From CAYRFE01 sp964423645 [NCBI: uncultured bacterium] (lineage in GTDB: Bacteria > Macinerneyibacteriota > Macinerneyibacteria > Macinerneyibacteriales): DNA of 64,000 nucleotides. The notes beneath the pieces are model-generated. The model was not told the origin of the DNA, did not search any database, and saw only the letters and a program-made list of their open reading frames with translations. Where the stretch lies: the NCBI GenBank assembly GCA_964423645.1, contig CAYRFE010000013.1:31138-95137 (forward strand), in the 5' to 3' direction. This document shows, piece by piece, positions 34,921 to 43,832 of this stretch. The position numbers and the translations under genes were made by a program. Position 1 is the first letter of the stretch. The number at the start of each line of letters is the position of its first letter.

Positions 34921-36099
34921 TTATTTTTTATAGTTCAGTAAAAAATCTACTACTGCATTCGTTCCGAAAATGTTTGCAATAATCCCAAGGAATAAAAAGG
35001 CGATCAAAATTCCTTTTATCACATCTTGCGCCTTTAAAGTGCCAAGTAATAACGGCTCACGACTCAGATATGCCGATGCTGCATACAGCTCTTCACCGAT
35101 AAGGGTGTAATCGCATGCCGCGATAAAGAACGGGAGTTGCGCAGTCGAATCAGTTCCTGATATTTGAATGGCTCCGATAGAGTTAGCAGTTTCAGCAAGA
35201 ATAAGCGACTCTGCATTAAAATATCCAAGCAAAAATACTGTCGCCGGTTTTTCACGCACCATCATACCTGAAACGGCACCTGCATAGGCAAATTGTCCTA
35301 CGGAGGCCAAAAATACGGTACCTTCATTGTACAGATCCGGACGGCCGGCAGAAATATACGCTTCTTTTGTAACATCTTGCGCAACGGTCAATACAATAGG
35401 ATCTATTATAGGAACGCGTAACGGTGTTTCATATTTTGCCACATCTTGAGCCACGGGTCTTAAAATATTTAATGATGCAATAGTAGCAATATCATCCATT
35501 GTTGAAGTACCCGGAATATAAAACACCGGTTTACCCATTTCGGTCGCACGACCTATCGCATCATCCAATGCTTCCAGGCCTGCGATACGACGAATATACA
35601 AATTAGCTCCCATTTTTGCTCTTTTAATAAGATAAATAATAAGAACGATAAAAAATAATGCATAAATCGATGGTTTTATTTTTTCAGAATTGATCCATTC
35701 TGCTTTTGACACGACATCGGCGACCGCAAAAGGAATATTCTTCTCACCATTCTCATTTAGCGTATACACGTCAACATGTACAGGCGTGTTGGAATGAGGA
35801 ACATCAATCGTAAGCAATAATTCACTTTCTGAATTGATCACTTCTTTTGTCGTAATTTTATCATCAGTTGTGTTTTTTATCGTTATATCGATATAATATT
35901 TAGCGATCTCGCTGACTTTATTCCCCGGCATGAATCGCAACTCAACCAGTTTGCCGTTGTCATTCTTGGCATCCTTTAATGATATCGTCCCCTTCGGTTC
36001 AGCGGGAGGCGGAAGATCGTCTTTTTTGATCGGACTCACTGCCACCGCATTGATTACTAAGACAGACATTACTGTTAAGAATAATAGGTATTTTTTCAT
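34921..36099 (-). CDS. DUF6754-like membrane protein (module gene 4)
   Basis: The 392-residue protein has a signal peptide (MKKYLLFLTVMSVLVINAVA) and a beta-rich, FN3-like periplasmic region (about 28-140). A membrane span (about 150-166, IYALFFIVLIIYLI) follows. A cytoplasmic domain comes next (about 170-355), with GTSTMDDIATIASLNILRPV and GYFNAESLILAETANSIGA. A final span lies near the C-terminus (IKGILIAFLFLGIIANIF). The cytoplasmic part resembles what I recall as DUF6754; no function is known to me. The ribosome binding site GGAGG overlaps the previous gene's stop region. It is the last gene of a four-gene operon closed by a terminator. Confidence 0.8.
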   Translation of the reverse strand: MKKYLLFLTVMSVLVINAVAVSPIKKDDLPPPAEPKGTISLKDAKNDNGKLVELRFMPGNKVSEIAKYYIDITIKNTTDDKITTKEVINSESELLLTIDVPHSNTPVHVDVYTLNENGEKNIPFAVADVVSKAEWINSEKIKPSIYALFFIVLIIYLIKRAKMGANLYIRRIAGLEALDDAIGRATEMGKPVFYIPGTSTMDDIATIASLNILRPVAQDVAKYETPLRVPIIDPIVLTVAQDVTKEAYISAGRPDLYNEGTVFLASVGQFAYAGAVSGMMVREKPATVFLLGYFNAESLILAETANSIGAIQISGTDSTAQLPFFIAACDYTLIGEELYAASAYLSREPLLLGTLKAQDVIKGILIAFLFLGIIANIFGTNAVVDFLLNYKK

Positions 36100-36102
36100 A
36101 TA

Positions 36103-36825
36103 TTAGCCTCCAAAAGTGGATTGGAGCATACCCCACCACTCGCCAAAAATAAAATTCATACGTCCGATAAACAAGCTGATACGTCCCATGAATGTATATC
36201 CGAAGGCGGCACCGAATGCCAGCATCAGCATTAGCAGTGCGGGTTTATTTGAAAATCTCACGATCGGATTTTCATTTTTTATTGAAAAGAAGAAATAAAT
36301 CAAAACAAATAGAACTCCGACCACGAAAATCGGTCCGTTTAACGCTTCAATCAAAGATTTCCCCGTCGGATTGTTAAAAAATTCAACAAATTTTTGACCA
36401 TTTATAATCGGTTGCTGGGTATTATTGTCGATCACGGTGCCATATAATTGTTGCAGAATTGATGCCTGAAAACTGGCAACAATAGCATAACCACTATAGA
36501 AACCGATATAAATTGCAATCGGGTACCGACTCATCCAAACATGTTTCTTAGAAAAACGAGTAATATACAAAAGACCAACCATAACTGCCGAAACCGTAAT
36601 AAAGAACACACTCCACGTATGTGTTGAAAAAGATTCACGCAATGGAATGATGATCTTAGGTATAACGACATTTCGGTAGTCAATAACGATCAAATATCCT
36701 ACATTCAATCCTATAAAAATGTGTTCTGCAAATTTATACACAGGATTATCTTTAAAAAGAAAAGAAAATATCGCTATGGTAACCAAAACTGCAATGGTTG
36801 GCCATATTAGATCTAAAATATTCAT
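36103..36825 (-). CDS. Polytopic membrane protein of unknown function (module gene 3)
   Basis: The 240-residue protein has about 7 hydrophobic segments and begins MNILDLIWPTIAVLVTIAIF. The segments are joined by short loops; one extracytoplasmic loop of about 45 residues lies near the middle (GTVIDNNTQQPIINGQKFVE). It ends with a conserved-looking FGEWWGMLQSTFGG. I do not recognise a family. AGGAGG precedes the ATG; the stop lies 3 bp before the next gene's ATG. Tight spacing shows it belongs to one complex or pathway with its neighbours. Confidence 0.8.
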   Translation of the reverse strand: MNILDLIWPTIAVLVTIAIFSFLFKDNPVYKFAEHIFIGLNVGYLIVIDYRNVVIPKIIIPLRESFSTHTWSVFFITVSAVMVGLLYITRFSKKHVWMSRYPIAIYIGFYSGYAIVASFQASILQQLYGTVIDNNTQQPIINGQKFVEFFNNPTGKSLIEALNGPIFVVGVLFVLIYFFFSIKNENPIVRFSNKPALLMLMLAFGAAFGYTFMGRISLFIGRMNFIFGEWWGMLQSTFGG

Positions 36826-36834
36826 AAAGACCTC

Positions 36835-37833
36835 CTATGCTTTTTTGTCGGTTTTACGCTTGATAAAAAAGCATATATTGCCGACCATAATTAATGCGAT
36901 TACAAGAAAATGCGCACCGGCTTGTGGTGCCATACCTCTTCGTGCTTGTTTCCTACGTTCAACACTCATTTTCAATTCATTTGTTGAATATGAAGGTTTG
37001 AAATATTTTTCGTCATATTTCGAATTATCTTTATCTTTATATAAATTGACCATATATTCGCTCACATCTTGTTTCAAAACCGATTGCTCAAGACGTTCTG
37101 CCATTTGCTCGTATTCTGCAGCACCTTTCAACCCGCCCAGCAGGCCGATCATTTGACCGGATTGCAAATACGGATAAAACTCGGCAGCAGACACTGCGGT
37201 CGTACCTGTTGCAATTTTCTTTTTAAATAACCCGTTTGCATACGTTACATATAAGCGAGGATATGCAGTGCCGGATATTGTGATTATCACATCAACTTTG
37301 CTATAGTTAGGTATTTGATCAAGAATCGGCATTTTTGTCGTATCATTTCCGTAATAATCAACACGAAAAAAACCTCGAATATTCGAATTACACCCTATAA
37401 CACCTTGAAGCCATGGATACGGCCAACCGAAATAGATGTAATCTTTACCATACACCGCGCCGTAATCTTTCGCGATCAGGTTAAGATTTCGCTCAGCAAG
37501 TGTAATGTTATCTTGTAATCCCGTCCATGCAAGTACCGGGATCTTTCTGAGGAACGCATGTCGCAGTATCGCAAAAACCATCGGGTCTAATTCTGCATTA
37601 GTGCCCGGGCTATAATCCATCGCCAACCAGATTGCCCGTATATCGTCAGGATGTGACATATTATATTCATAAATACGTTCAAGTTCATTATACACCTGTT
37701 CCACTTCACGAGTTTCATAGGTATTGTATGTCATCTTCAAAAGAAAAGGAATAAGAACCGATGCTAAAAGCATTATATAAAGCCACTTACGATCCAGTGC
37801 TAATGCACGTTCAAACCAAGGTTTCTTATCCAT
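36835..37833 (-). CDS. Bitopic membrane protein with large extracytoplasmic domain (module gene 2)
   Basis: The 332-residue protein has an N-terminal anchor (about 19-34, WLYIMLLASVLIPFLL) and a C-terminal anchor (about 305-325, FLVIALIMVGNICFFI). The domain between them, about 260 residues, has alternating strand-helix sequence (IRAIWLAMDYSPGTNAELDP, KIPVLAWTGL, VDVIITISGTAYPRLYV). It could be a Rossmann-like fold related to substrate-binding or sensor domains, though I cannot name a family. A basic ERRKQARRG segment precedes the last span. Its ATG overlaps the upstream stop (TGATG). Confidence 0.8.
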   Translation of the reverse strand: MDKKPWFERALALDRKWLYIMLLASVLIPFLLKMTYNTYETREVEQVYNELERIYEYNMSHPDDIRAIWLAMDYSPGTNAELDPMVFAILRHAFLRKIPVLAWTGLQDNITLAERNLNLIAKDYGAVYGKDYIYFGWPYPWLQGVIGCNSNIRGFFRVDYYGNDTTKMPILDQIPNYSKVDVIITISGTAYPRLYVTYANGLFKKKIATGTTAVSAAEFYPYLQSGQMIGLLGGLKGAAEYEQMAERLEQSVLKQDVSEYMVNLYKDKDNSKYDEKYFKPSYSTNELKMSVERRKQARRGMAPQAGAHFLVIALIMVGNICFFIKRKTDKKA

Positions 37834-38456
37834 CAGTCACCACCTCCAAGGTAGGAACGTTCAATTCCTAAAATGATCTTAATTGATGTCGCAACTGAGC
37901 CCAATCCGACTCCGATAATAATCGCTCTCATAGCAGCGGTATTAGGCACGGTCATGATCCAACCGGTCAAACCGCTGAATATTCCCCACGGTCCGGCGAT
38001 AACACGTCCCAACATAACAATGATACCGGATACCAATAAAACGGTCGCTAACCAATTTCGTGCTCTGAAAGCACGGTACGCCGCTGATGTTATGTAAAAT
38101 GCAAGTAATGAAAACATCGTTGAATCTAACGGAACCCTCAAATATGTATATAAATTATTAAACAATCTGGTCCACATCGAATTTGGCACATGGTACCCTA
38201 TCACACCTACAATCACCATCGTTATCATTGAAACGAACACAACGTAACTGAAAAAAATGTCCTTGTGCTTGCGTCTGATCTTAGTAAGGTGATAATTTGT
38301 CAAACTCGCAATACCTATAAGTATCGCAAAAATTGCCATGACTGCAATCCAGTCATTAAATACTTCAAATGCATCAGCTGAAGCCGGCACAATTTGAAAA
38401 AATATACCGACAAGGCCGAATACAAATGTTAGCAGAAGCGGTATCTGCCTTTTCAT
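37833..38456 (-). CDS. Polytopic membrane protein of unknown function (module gene 1)
   Basis: The 207-residue protein has about 6 membrane segments, the first at MKRQIPLLLTFVFGLVGIFF. The following loop is acidic. The C-terminal part is a glycine-rich helix (IIIGVGLGSVATSIKIILGI) and ends in SYLGGGD. The start was set at MKRQ because AAGGAG lies 8 nt upstream; the 12 codons before it overlap the promoter. It is the first gene of the four-gene module, with a promoter immediately upstream. No family recognised. Confidence 0.8.
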   Translation of the reverse strand: MKRQIPLLLTFVFGLVGIFFQIVPASADAFEVFNDWIAVMAIFAILIGIASLTNYHLTKIRRKHKDIFFSYVVFVSMITMVIVGVIGYHVPNSMWTRLFNNLYTYLRVPLDSTMFSLLAFYITSAAYRAFRARNWLATVLLVSGIIVMLGRVIAGPWGIFSGLTGWIMTVPNTAAMRAIIIGVGLGSVATSIKIILGIERSYLGGGD

Positions 38457-38490
38457 AGAATCAACTCCTTCCGAGGTTTTGGTTTCGAAC

Positions 38491-38518
38491 ATTCTAACAG
38501 AAATTTTCTTTTGTGCAA
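38491..38518 (-). promoter_or_regulatory. Promoter of the four-gene membrane module
   Basis: On the minus strand TTGCAC (38513-38518), a 16-nt spacer and TAGAAT (38491-38496), 34 nt before the start codon. Confidence 0.55.
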
Positions 38519-38583
38519 GAAAAAATTGTGTCTTATATATACGACATTATTTAGATACAAGAGTAACATATTTTACCTGTCAA

Positions 38584-39180
38584 TTAATCGGATTCAATAA
38601 TCCGAAAGCGAAAAGGTCCTAAACGGAGAGTTTCAGCTTTTTTATGACCATTTACAACCTGGGCCTGCACGTGTGCATGTTTCAAAGTATCAAGCACTGC
38701 CTTGTCTAGGCGAGAATATCCGCTGGATCTTTCAATAATTATCGATACAATAGTATCAGACTCATCAATGGTTACTGCCGCATACACATCCCCTTCTTCA
38801 CCTAACCGCTTTGAAATTTGCGGATAGACAGGTTTTTTAAAATCAATTTTTGCCGGAATAAGACTATCGGTGTTTTCATTCGTAACTTCGATCGAGTGAT
38901 ATTGCGTGGTTTCTTCCGCGCTATTTGTCGTGATTTCAAGGTCGTTACGTACATGCATCTGAGAAGCAGATGTCAATTCTGATTGGATCGATCGAGAAGT
39001 TGATTTTATGCGATGTTGATATAATGCGACCTTCACGGAACGGGTTTCTTTTGTATGCATTGATGGTGCAGACAATATTGTTGAAGTAATCATTGAAACT
39101 ATCATAAGAGACGGAATACACCAAAACACGATACTGTGTTTTATATATATATTACTGAGGTGTAACTTCAAAATATACAT
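38584..39180 (-). CDS. tonB: TonB-family energy-transducing protein
   Basis: The 198-residue protein has an N-terminal membrane anchor (about 16-36). A charged periplasmic linker follows. The C-terminal TonB domain contains YPQISKRLGEEGDVYAAVTI, SSGYSRLDKAVLDTLKHAH and the terminal LGPFRFRI. TonB transmits proton motive force through ExbB/ExbD to outer-membrane receptors. The linker lacks the long Pro-Lys repeats of enterobacterial TonB. The ATG used overlaps the exbD stop by 29 bp and follows TGGAG; the upstream 20 codons lack a ribosome binding site. No receptor and no exbB are in the window. Confidence 0.85.
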   Translation of the reverse strand: MYILKLHLSNIYIKHSIVFWCIPSLMIVSMITSTILSAPSMHTKETRSVKVALYQHRIKSTSRSIQSELTSASQMHVRNDLEITTNSAEETTQYHSIEVTNENTDSLIPAKIDFKKPVYPQISKRLGEEGDVYAAVTIDESDTIVSIIIERSSGYSRLDKAVLDTLKHAHVQAQVVNGHKKAETLRLGPFRFRIIESD

Positions 39181-39538
39181 TCTTTGCTCCACATTTCCCC
39201 AGTACATCAAGAACAGCAATAACGGCGCCAAAAGATGCACGCGTATCCCCGCGAATCATAAAAGTATTCTCAGGTTGTAGCGCTATTTTATTCGAAAGTT
39301 CATCAAGGGGCATGACTTTCGCATTTAAGTAAAGTGTCCCGTTTTTTTCGATCGTAATTGTTTGCATAGTAAGTGATACAGGATTACCGCTTGCGGAAAC
39401 GGGAACATCAATCGGAATAATCTCCGTAAATGAAGCGGATATGAGAATAATAGTAAAAAACACCAAAATAATAAAAATCGTGTCCAGAAGTGGTACCAAA
39501 TTTACATTAATCACCGAATCATCATGAGAAAATTTCAT
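39152..39538 (-). CDS. exbD: ExbD/TolR-family protein
   Basis: The 128-residue protein has one N-terminal membrane segment preceded by NVNLVPLLDTIFIILVFF. The critical Asp (LLD, about residue 19) is in the place where ExbD and TolR carry the proton-pathway Asp. A periplasmic domain follows with ENTFMIRGDTRASFGAVIAV. It would form the stator-like motor with an ExbB/TolQ protein, which must be encoded elsewhere. It overlaps tonB by 29 bp. Upstream are a repeat remnant and the kbl terminator. Confidence 0.92.
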   Translation of the reverse strand: MKFSHDDSVINVNLVPLLDTIFIILVFFTIILISASFTEIIPIDVPVSASGNPVSLTMQTITIEKNGTLYLNAKVMPLDELSNKIALQPENTFMIRGDTRASFGAVIAVLDVLGKCGAKNVYFEVTPQ

Positions 39539-39576
39539 ACATTATACCTTTGAAAGATAGAAATTTTCCGAATCTT

Positions 39577-39600
39577 GAAGGGGTTTGAGGCGGGCACAAA
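39577..39600 (-). repeat. Remnant of the dispersed hairpin repeat
   Basis: GGGGTTTGAGGCGGGCACAA resembles the family's terminal GGGGTTTGGGGTGGGCACAA; the rest is lost. Confidence 0.5.
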
Positions 39601-39698
39601 TTTAAAATAAAGTTTTTTGTAAAGATCACTGTGTATTTTTGTTTTCTTCCTAGAAACATCTTCTACCTCACGCGCTTTCAGTATTCAAAAAGGTACAG

Positions 39699-39730
39699 AA
39701 AAATAACAGCGGGGAATATACCCCCCGCTG
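39699..39730 (-). terminator. Rho-independent terminator of the M18-ptb-TPR-kbl operon
   Basis: The stem CAGCGGGG/CCCCGCTG is followed on the minus strand by TTATTTTTC, 10 bp after the kbl stop. Confidence 0.9.
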
Positions 39731-39740
39731 CAATGGACTA

Positions 39741-40928
39741 CTATTTAATAACGCTGTGTTTTTTGCCAATTTTGACAAATGAAGCAATCGCTTTATCAAG
39801 ATGTGCCTGCGTGTGGGCAGCTGAAATTTGCACACGAATGCGTGCAAGTCCTTTCGGTACAACCGGAAACGAAAAACCGATAACATAAATACCTTCTTCA
39901 AGAAGATCACGTGCCATGTCATGAGCAAGTTTTTCATTATAGAGCATAATCGGCACAATTGGATGTTCGCTCTGTTTGATGTCAAAACCGGCTGCAGTCA
40001 TCTTTTCTCTAAAATACAGTGTGTTCTTATGCAGACGATCACGCAATTCAGTGGTTTGCATAAGCATATCCATGACTCGAATACTTGCACCGACAACTGC
40101 TGGAGCTACCGTATTTGAAAACAAATACGGCCGTGAACGTTGACGAAGCAGCTCGATAATCTCTTTTTTGCCTGACGTAAAGCCACCGGATGCTCCACCC
40201 AATGCTTTTCCCAGAGTTGAGGTAATTATATCTACTTTCCCGAGAACATTTTTATATTCAATTGATCCGCGCCCCGTCTTACCGAAAAAACCGGTCGCAT
40301 GAGATTCATCGACCATTACCAAAGCATCATACTTTTCACCAAGTGCACAAATCTCATCCAATTTTCCGATATCACCGTCCATAGAAAAAACACCATCTGT
40401 GGCGATAAGACGGAATCTTTTATCTTGTGAGGCTTTCAATTTTTCTTCAAGATCTTTCATATCACCGTGTTTATACCGTAGACGTTCTGATTTCGCAAGA
40501 CGAATACCGTCGATTATCGAGGCATGATTCAATTCATCACTGATAATCACGTCTTCTTCTTTCATAAGCGTTTCAAATAAACCGCCATTTGCATCAAAAC
40601 ATGATGAATATAAAATAGTATCCTCGGTATGAAGAAATTCAGAAATTTTCTTCTCCAGTGTTTTATGAATATCTTGTGTCCCGCATATAAAACGGACTGA
40701 TGACATACCGAATCCATGCTCGGATAATGTTTTCTTCGCGGCATCGATAAGATCACGATTATTCGCTAAACCAAGGTAGTTGTTCGCACACATGTTTACA
40801 ACAGTTCCCTTTTGCGTTTTAATTTCTGCCGATTGGTCTGAGAATATGACTCGTTCCTCTTTATACAGACCGGCCTCACGAATACCGTCAATTTCTTTGG
40901 TCAGATAATCCTTAAATTTCCCGTACAT
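39741..40928 (-). CDS. kbl: Glycine C-acetyltransferase / 2-amino-3-ketobutyrate CoA ligase
   Basis: The 395-residue PLP enzyme of the alpha-oxoamine synthase family matches the usual length. Visible features are the N-terminal NMCANNYLGLANN, the PLP phosphate-site region SSVRFICGTQDIHKTLE, the Asp of VDESHATGFFG, and the Schiff-base Lys in TSTLGKALGG. It cleaves 2-amino-3-ketobutyrate with CoA to glycine and acetyl-CoA, the second step of threonine degradation. Threonine dehydrogenase is not nearby. The ATG with AAGGAGG 7 nt upstream was chosen; it begins 2 bp after the previous stop. Confidence 0.95.
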   Translation of the reverse strand: MYGKFKDYLTKEIDGIREAGLYKEERVIFSDQSAEIKTQKGTVVNMCANNYLGLANNRDLIDAAKKTLSEHGFGMSSVRFICGTQDIHKTLEKKISEFLHTEDTILYSSCFDANGGLFETLMKEEDVIISDELNHASIIDGIRLAKSERLRYKHGDMKDLEEKLKASQDKRFRLIATDGVFSMDGDIGKLDEICALGEKYDALVMVDESHATGFFGKTGRGSIEYKNVLGKVDIITSTLGKALGGASGGFTSGKKEIIELLRQRSRPYLFSNTVAPAVVGASIRVMDMLMQTTELRDRLHKNTLYFREKMTAAGFDIKQSEHPIVPIMLYNEKLAHDMARDLLEEGIYVIGFSFPVVPKGLARIRVQISAAHTQAHLDKAIASFVKIGKKHSVIK

Positions 40929-40930
40929 AA

Positions 40931-42079
40931 TCATGCCTCCTTGGTATGCACGTGCAATAATGCATCACATTGTTTATACACTTCTATCGCTCTATCAAAA
41001 TCATCGAGTTTTACATATATTTCCGCTAATCGTCTATAGATCGATACGTCAACGGATTGAGTTTTTTTAATATATTTTTCCAGACAATCAGCAGCGACCT
41101 TGAAATTCTGATCTTGATAAGCCGACAAACCTTTTTTTAAATAATCAGGACGTGCTCTGTGAACAATGTACACTATTATAAGAACCACACACATCAATAA
41201 AACTATCGATACATATGGAAAGCGTGTGGGGGAATCGTTCTTGAGCACTGCGATATCATGCGAAAACAAAGATGCAAGAACAGGATATTCTTCTCCCATT
41301 TTGAGAACTTCAAGCGTATTTTTTTCATCAATAAGTCTTTTCATACGATAATAACGCTTCAAGATTTCATGTGTGGCATTTTCTTTGAGAGTTTCTCGTT
41401 CATTCAACTCTTTGAAAATTATTTCAGAACGTTTTTCTCCGTCTGATGTTCGCCGCAAAAGCACACAAGCCCGTAGCGCTCCCTCAAAATCATACTCTTC
41501 GAAATACGCATCAAGTAATGCGGCAGTCAATACATCAGTGTCATTGGTGGCAGAAGTATTTGCGAGTAGTTGTTCGGCGTTATGAAATTGTTTGTTTTTA
41601 ATCGCATCGGCAATTTTTTTTAATAAGGAATCGGACGTTTCAACGAGTGTCTGTGTCATATCTACTTGGGTTACATCATCAGGTTTTGAATTGACAGAAA
41701 CCGGGATCGAAAACTCTTTATTTTCAGTCGGTGTTGAAACGATCATTGTGTAGCGTGTATTCTCCCACACAACAAAAGGATCATTGAAAAAAATAACATC
41801 GTTTGCATAACCGCCTGCTAAAAATATTTTTTCAAACACGACAGATGTATCTTTTTTAATGACGATTCGAACCGGTTCATTTTGAGAGGTATTTCCTATC
41901 AAAATCCACAAACCGATATCTTTTTCGGTGCCGGTAATCGTGTTGATCGTATGACTTGAGTGACGTGTCGGCCAATCGGTAAAATTTTCCTTCAAAACGA
42001 GTGCCCGTATTGTTGAAGCATATACGACAGTCATCGTAATAACGGTTACTATGCATACACTAATTACCTTTTTTAACAT
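40931..42079 (-). CDS. Membrane-anchored TPR protein
   Basis: The 382-residue protein has an N-terminal signal or anchor segment (VISVCIVTVITMTVVYA) and an extracytoplasmic beta-rich domain (about 30-130). A helical region (about 150-285) holds repeats like DVLTAALLDAYFEEYDFEGA. A membrane span (about 295-315, VSIVLLMCVVLIIVYIV) and a short cytoplasmic TPR pair (GLSAYQDQNFKVAADCLEKY, LAEIYVKLDDFDRAIEVY) follow. The layout recalls BatD/BatE-type accessory proteins, but this is only a resemblance. The start follows AAAAGGAATC and overlaps the upstream TPR gene by 20 bp. Confidence 0.75.
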   Translation of the reverse strand: MLKKVISVCIVTVITMTVVYASTIRALVLKENFTDWPTRHSSHTINTITGTEKDIGLWILIGNTSQNEPVRIVIKKDTSVVFEKIFLAGGYANDVIFFNDPFVVWENTRYTMIVSTPTENKEFSIPVSVNSKPDDVTQVDMTQTLVETSDSLLKKIADAIKNKQFHNAEQLLANTSATNDTDVLTAALLDAYFEEYDFEGALRACVLLRRTSDGEKRSEIIFKELNERETLKENATHEILKRYYRMKRLIDEKNTLEVLKMGEEYPVLASLFSHDIAVLKNDSPTRFPYVSIVLLMCVVLIIVYIVHRARPDYLKKGLSAYQDQNFKVAADCLEKYIKKTQSVDVSIYRRLAEIYVKLDDFDRAIEVYKQCDALLHVHTKEA

Positions 42080-43832
42080 CTGATTCCTTTTTTTCATTTT
42101 TATTCTGACGTGACCATTGTATTATATCTTTAATCTGTTCCATTCTACGTGCTAACACCTGCATTTCAGCAGTATCGGGCCATTTGGATTGTATGGACTC
42201 CCATGCAAGAAGTGCTTTATCATATTGCTTCGTATCAATTAAAAGTAAAATCTTATTATTCCACGCTTCAGGCAATTGGGGATTAATAGCTAAAGCCTTA
42301 TCATAATATTTCATGGCCTCATCATTTTTTCCCATTCGAACATAAACATGCCCGAGATTACTGTATAGCGGGGCATATTCCGGTGCTTTGTCAATACCCT
42401 TCAATAAGATCTCTTCGGCTTTCACTAATTGCTGGGTCTCCGAATAAGTAAGAGCCATGCCGTTGTACGCAGGGCCATAGTTCGGGAATACTTTCAGGTA
42501 TTTCCCGTATTCCTCAACCGCTTCGCGATATAATCTTGAATCACGATAAATATTTGCAAGCATGAACCGCATACGATAAAACGCAGGACTTAATTTTGTA
42601 CCTTCTTTGATTTGTTGAATCGCAGCCGTTTTCTCGTCAACTATCCGTAGTATTTCACCGTAGACTAGATATAACAATGGATATTCATTCATCAATTCGT
42701 AATTTTTACGAATAACTTGGATTGCCTGCTCATAATCGAATTTCATTCCTCGTTCAAGCATAATGAAAAACTCTGCCAATGCAATAAACGGATTCGACGC
42801 AAATTCTCTTTTCGCTTGTACAAGAAGTGATTGCGCCTGAGCCAGATCGTTTTTACTGACGCTATAGACGATATAAAGACCGTATGTACGAGCTCGTGCA
42901 TCTCCGCGAGCATATTTCAGCGCATTAAGATAACTTTCATCAGCTTTTTTAAAATCCTTCGCCGCAGAATGCAGGTCAGCCATCCGCGTCAGATAATCAG
43001 CATTCTCCGGCACCATATCGACCGATTTTTGCATATATCCGACCGCAGCAGTAATATTACCTTCTATATACTCGACAGATGCAAGTTGATATAATGCACG
43101 CGGATAATTTTTATTAAGCGTGAGCGCTTGATTAAAAAGAACTCGTGCTTGACTATAATCCTCAAGACTCATGTACATCAAACCCGCCATATAATATACA
43201 AACGGATCATATCGGTCAGCCAGATAGGCTCGTCCTAATTCTTCTTCCATTTTTTTCACATTGTTTCGTTTCATCGCAATATACGCTAACTGTGTTGCTG
43301 CGCGAGCTTTATGCTCATATGAAGTAGTCATTAATTCAGCAAAAATTGCCTCCGCTTTTACCGGTTGACCACGTTTGAGATACAACACTCCCATATTATA
43401 TTTGATCACAAGAAGATTCGGGAATTCGGAATATAATATCTTAAGTTGTTCTTCCGCCATTGGATAGTCAGCACGATTATAATAGGCAACCGCACGGTTA
43501 ATACGTGCCGGGATATACTTACGATCAATTGACAAGGCCTTTTCATAATACAATACCGATCGTGAATAATCTTCAAACCGATCGTAAATAAGTCCCAAAT
43601 AATTGTATATCTCAGGTAAATTCACTCCCTTTTTAACGGCATCTTCGAGTTCGCTACGCGCTTTCGGATAATCCCCGGTATCAAAACTGAGAAGACCCGA
43701 TCGCACCAAAATTTTCAAATCTTGCCGTTGAATATAACGCTCCAGATCATACGAAAATTGTGTCGTATTCGTTTGAGAAAACACATTTAACGTGCATGAA
43801 CAGATAAGTATCACAACGGCAAGTAATTTCAT
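42060..43832 (-). CDS. Secreted TPR-repeat protein
   Basis: The 590-residue protein has a signal peptide (MKLLAVVILICSCTLNVFS) and about 14 tetratricopeptide repeats over the whole mature part. Examples are PEIYNYLGLIYDRFEDYSRS, FVYYMAGLMYMSLEDYSQA and APLYSNLGHVYVRMGKNDEA. It probably serves as a periplasmic scaffold. The C-terminus is Lys-rich. Its ATG overlaps the ptb stop (ATGA), so translation is coupled to a cytoplasmic metabolic enzyme, an odd pairing. No specific partner can be named. Confidence 0.88.
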   Translation of the reverse strand: MKLLAVVILICSCTLNVFSQTNTTQFSYDLERYIQRQDLKILVRSGLLSFDTGDYPKARSELEDAVKKGVNLPEIYNYLGLIYDRFEDYSRSVLYYEKALSIDRKYIPARINRAVAYYNRADYPMAEEQLKILYSEFPNLLVIKYNMGVLYLKRGQPVKAEAIFAELMTTSYEHKARAATQLAYIAMKRNNVKKMEEELGRAYLADRYDPFVYYMAGLMYMSLEDYSQARVLFNQALTLNKNYPRALYQLASVEYIEGNITAAVGYMQKSVDMVPENADYLTRMADLHSAAKDFKKADESYLNALKYARGDARARTYGLYIVYSVSKNDLAQAQSLLVQAKREFASNPFIALAEFFIMLERGMKFDYEQAIQVIRKNYELMNEYPLLYLVYGEILRIVDEKTAAIQQIKEGTKLSPAFYRMRFMLANIYRDSRLYREAVEEYGKYLKVFPNYGPAYNGMALTYSETQQLVKAEEILLKGIDKAPEYAPLYSNLGHVYVRMGKNDEAMKYYDKALAINPQLPEAWNNKILLLIDTKQYDKALLAWESIQSKWPDTAEMQVLARRMEQIKDIIQWSRQNKNEKKESDVKKGN

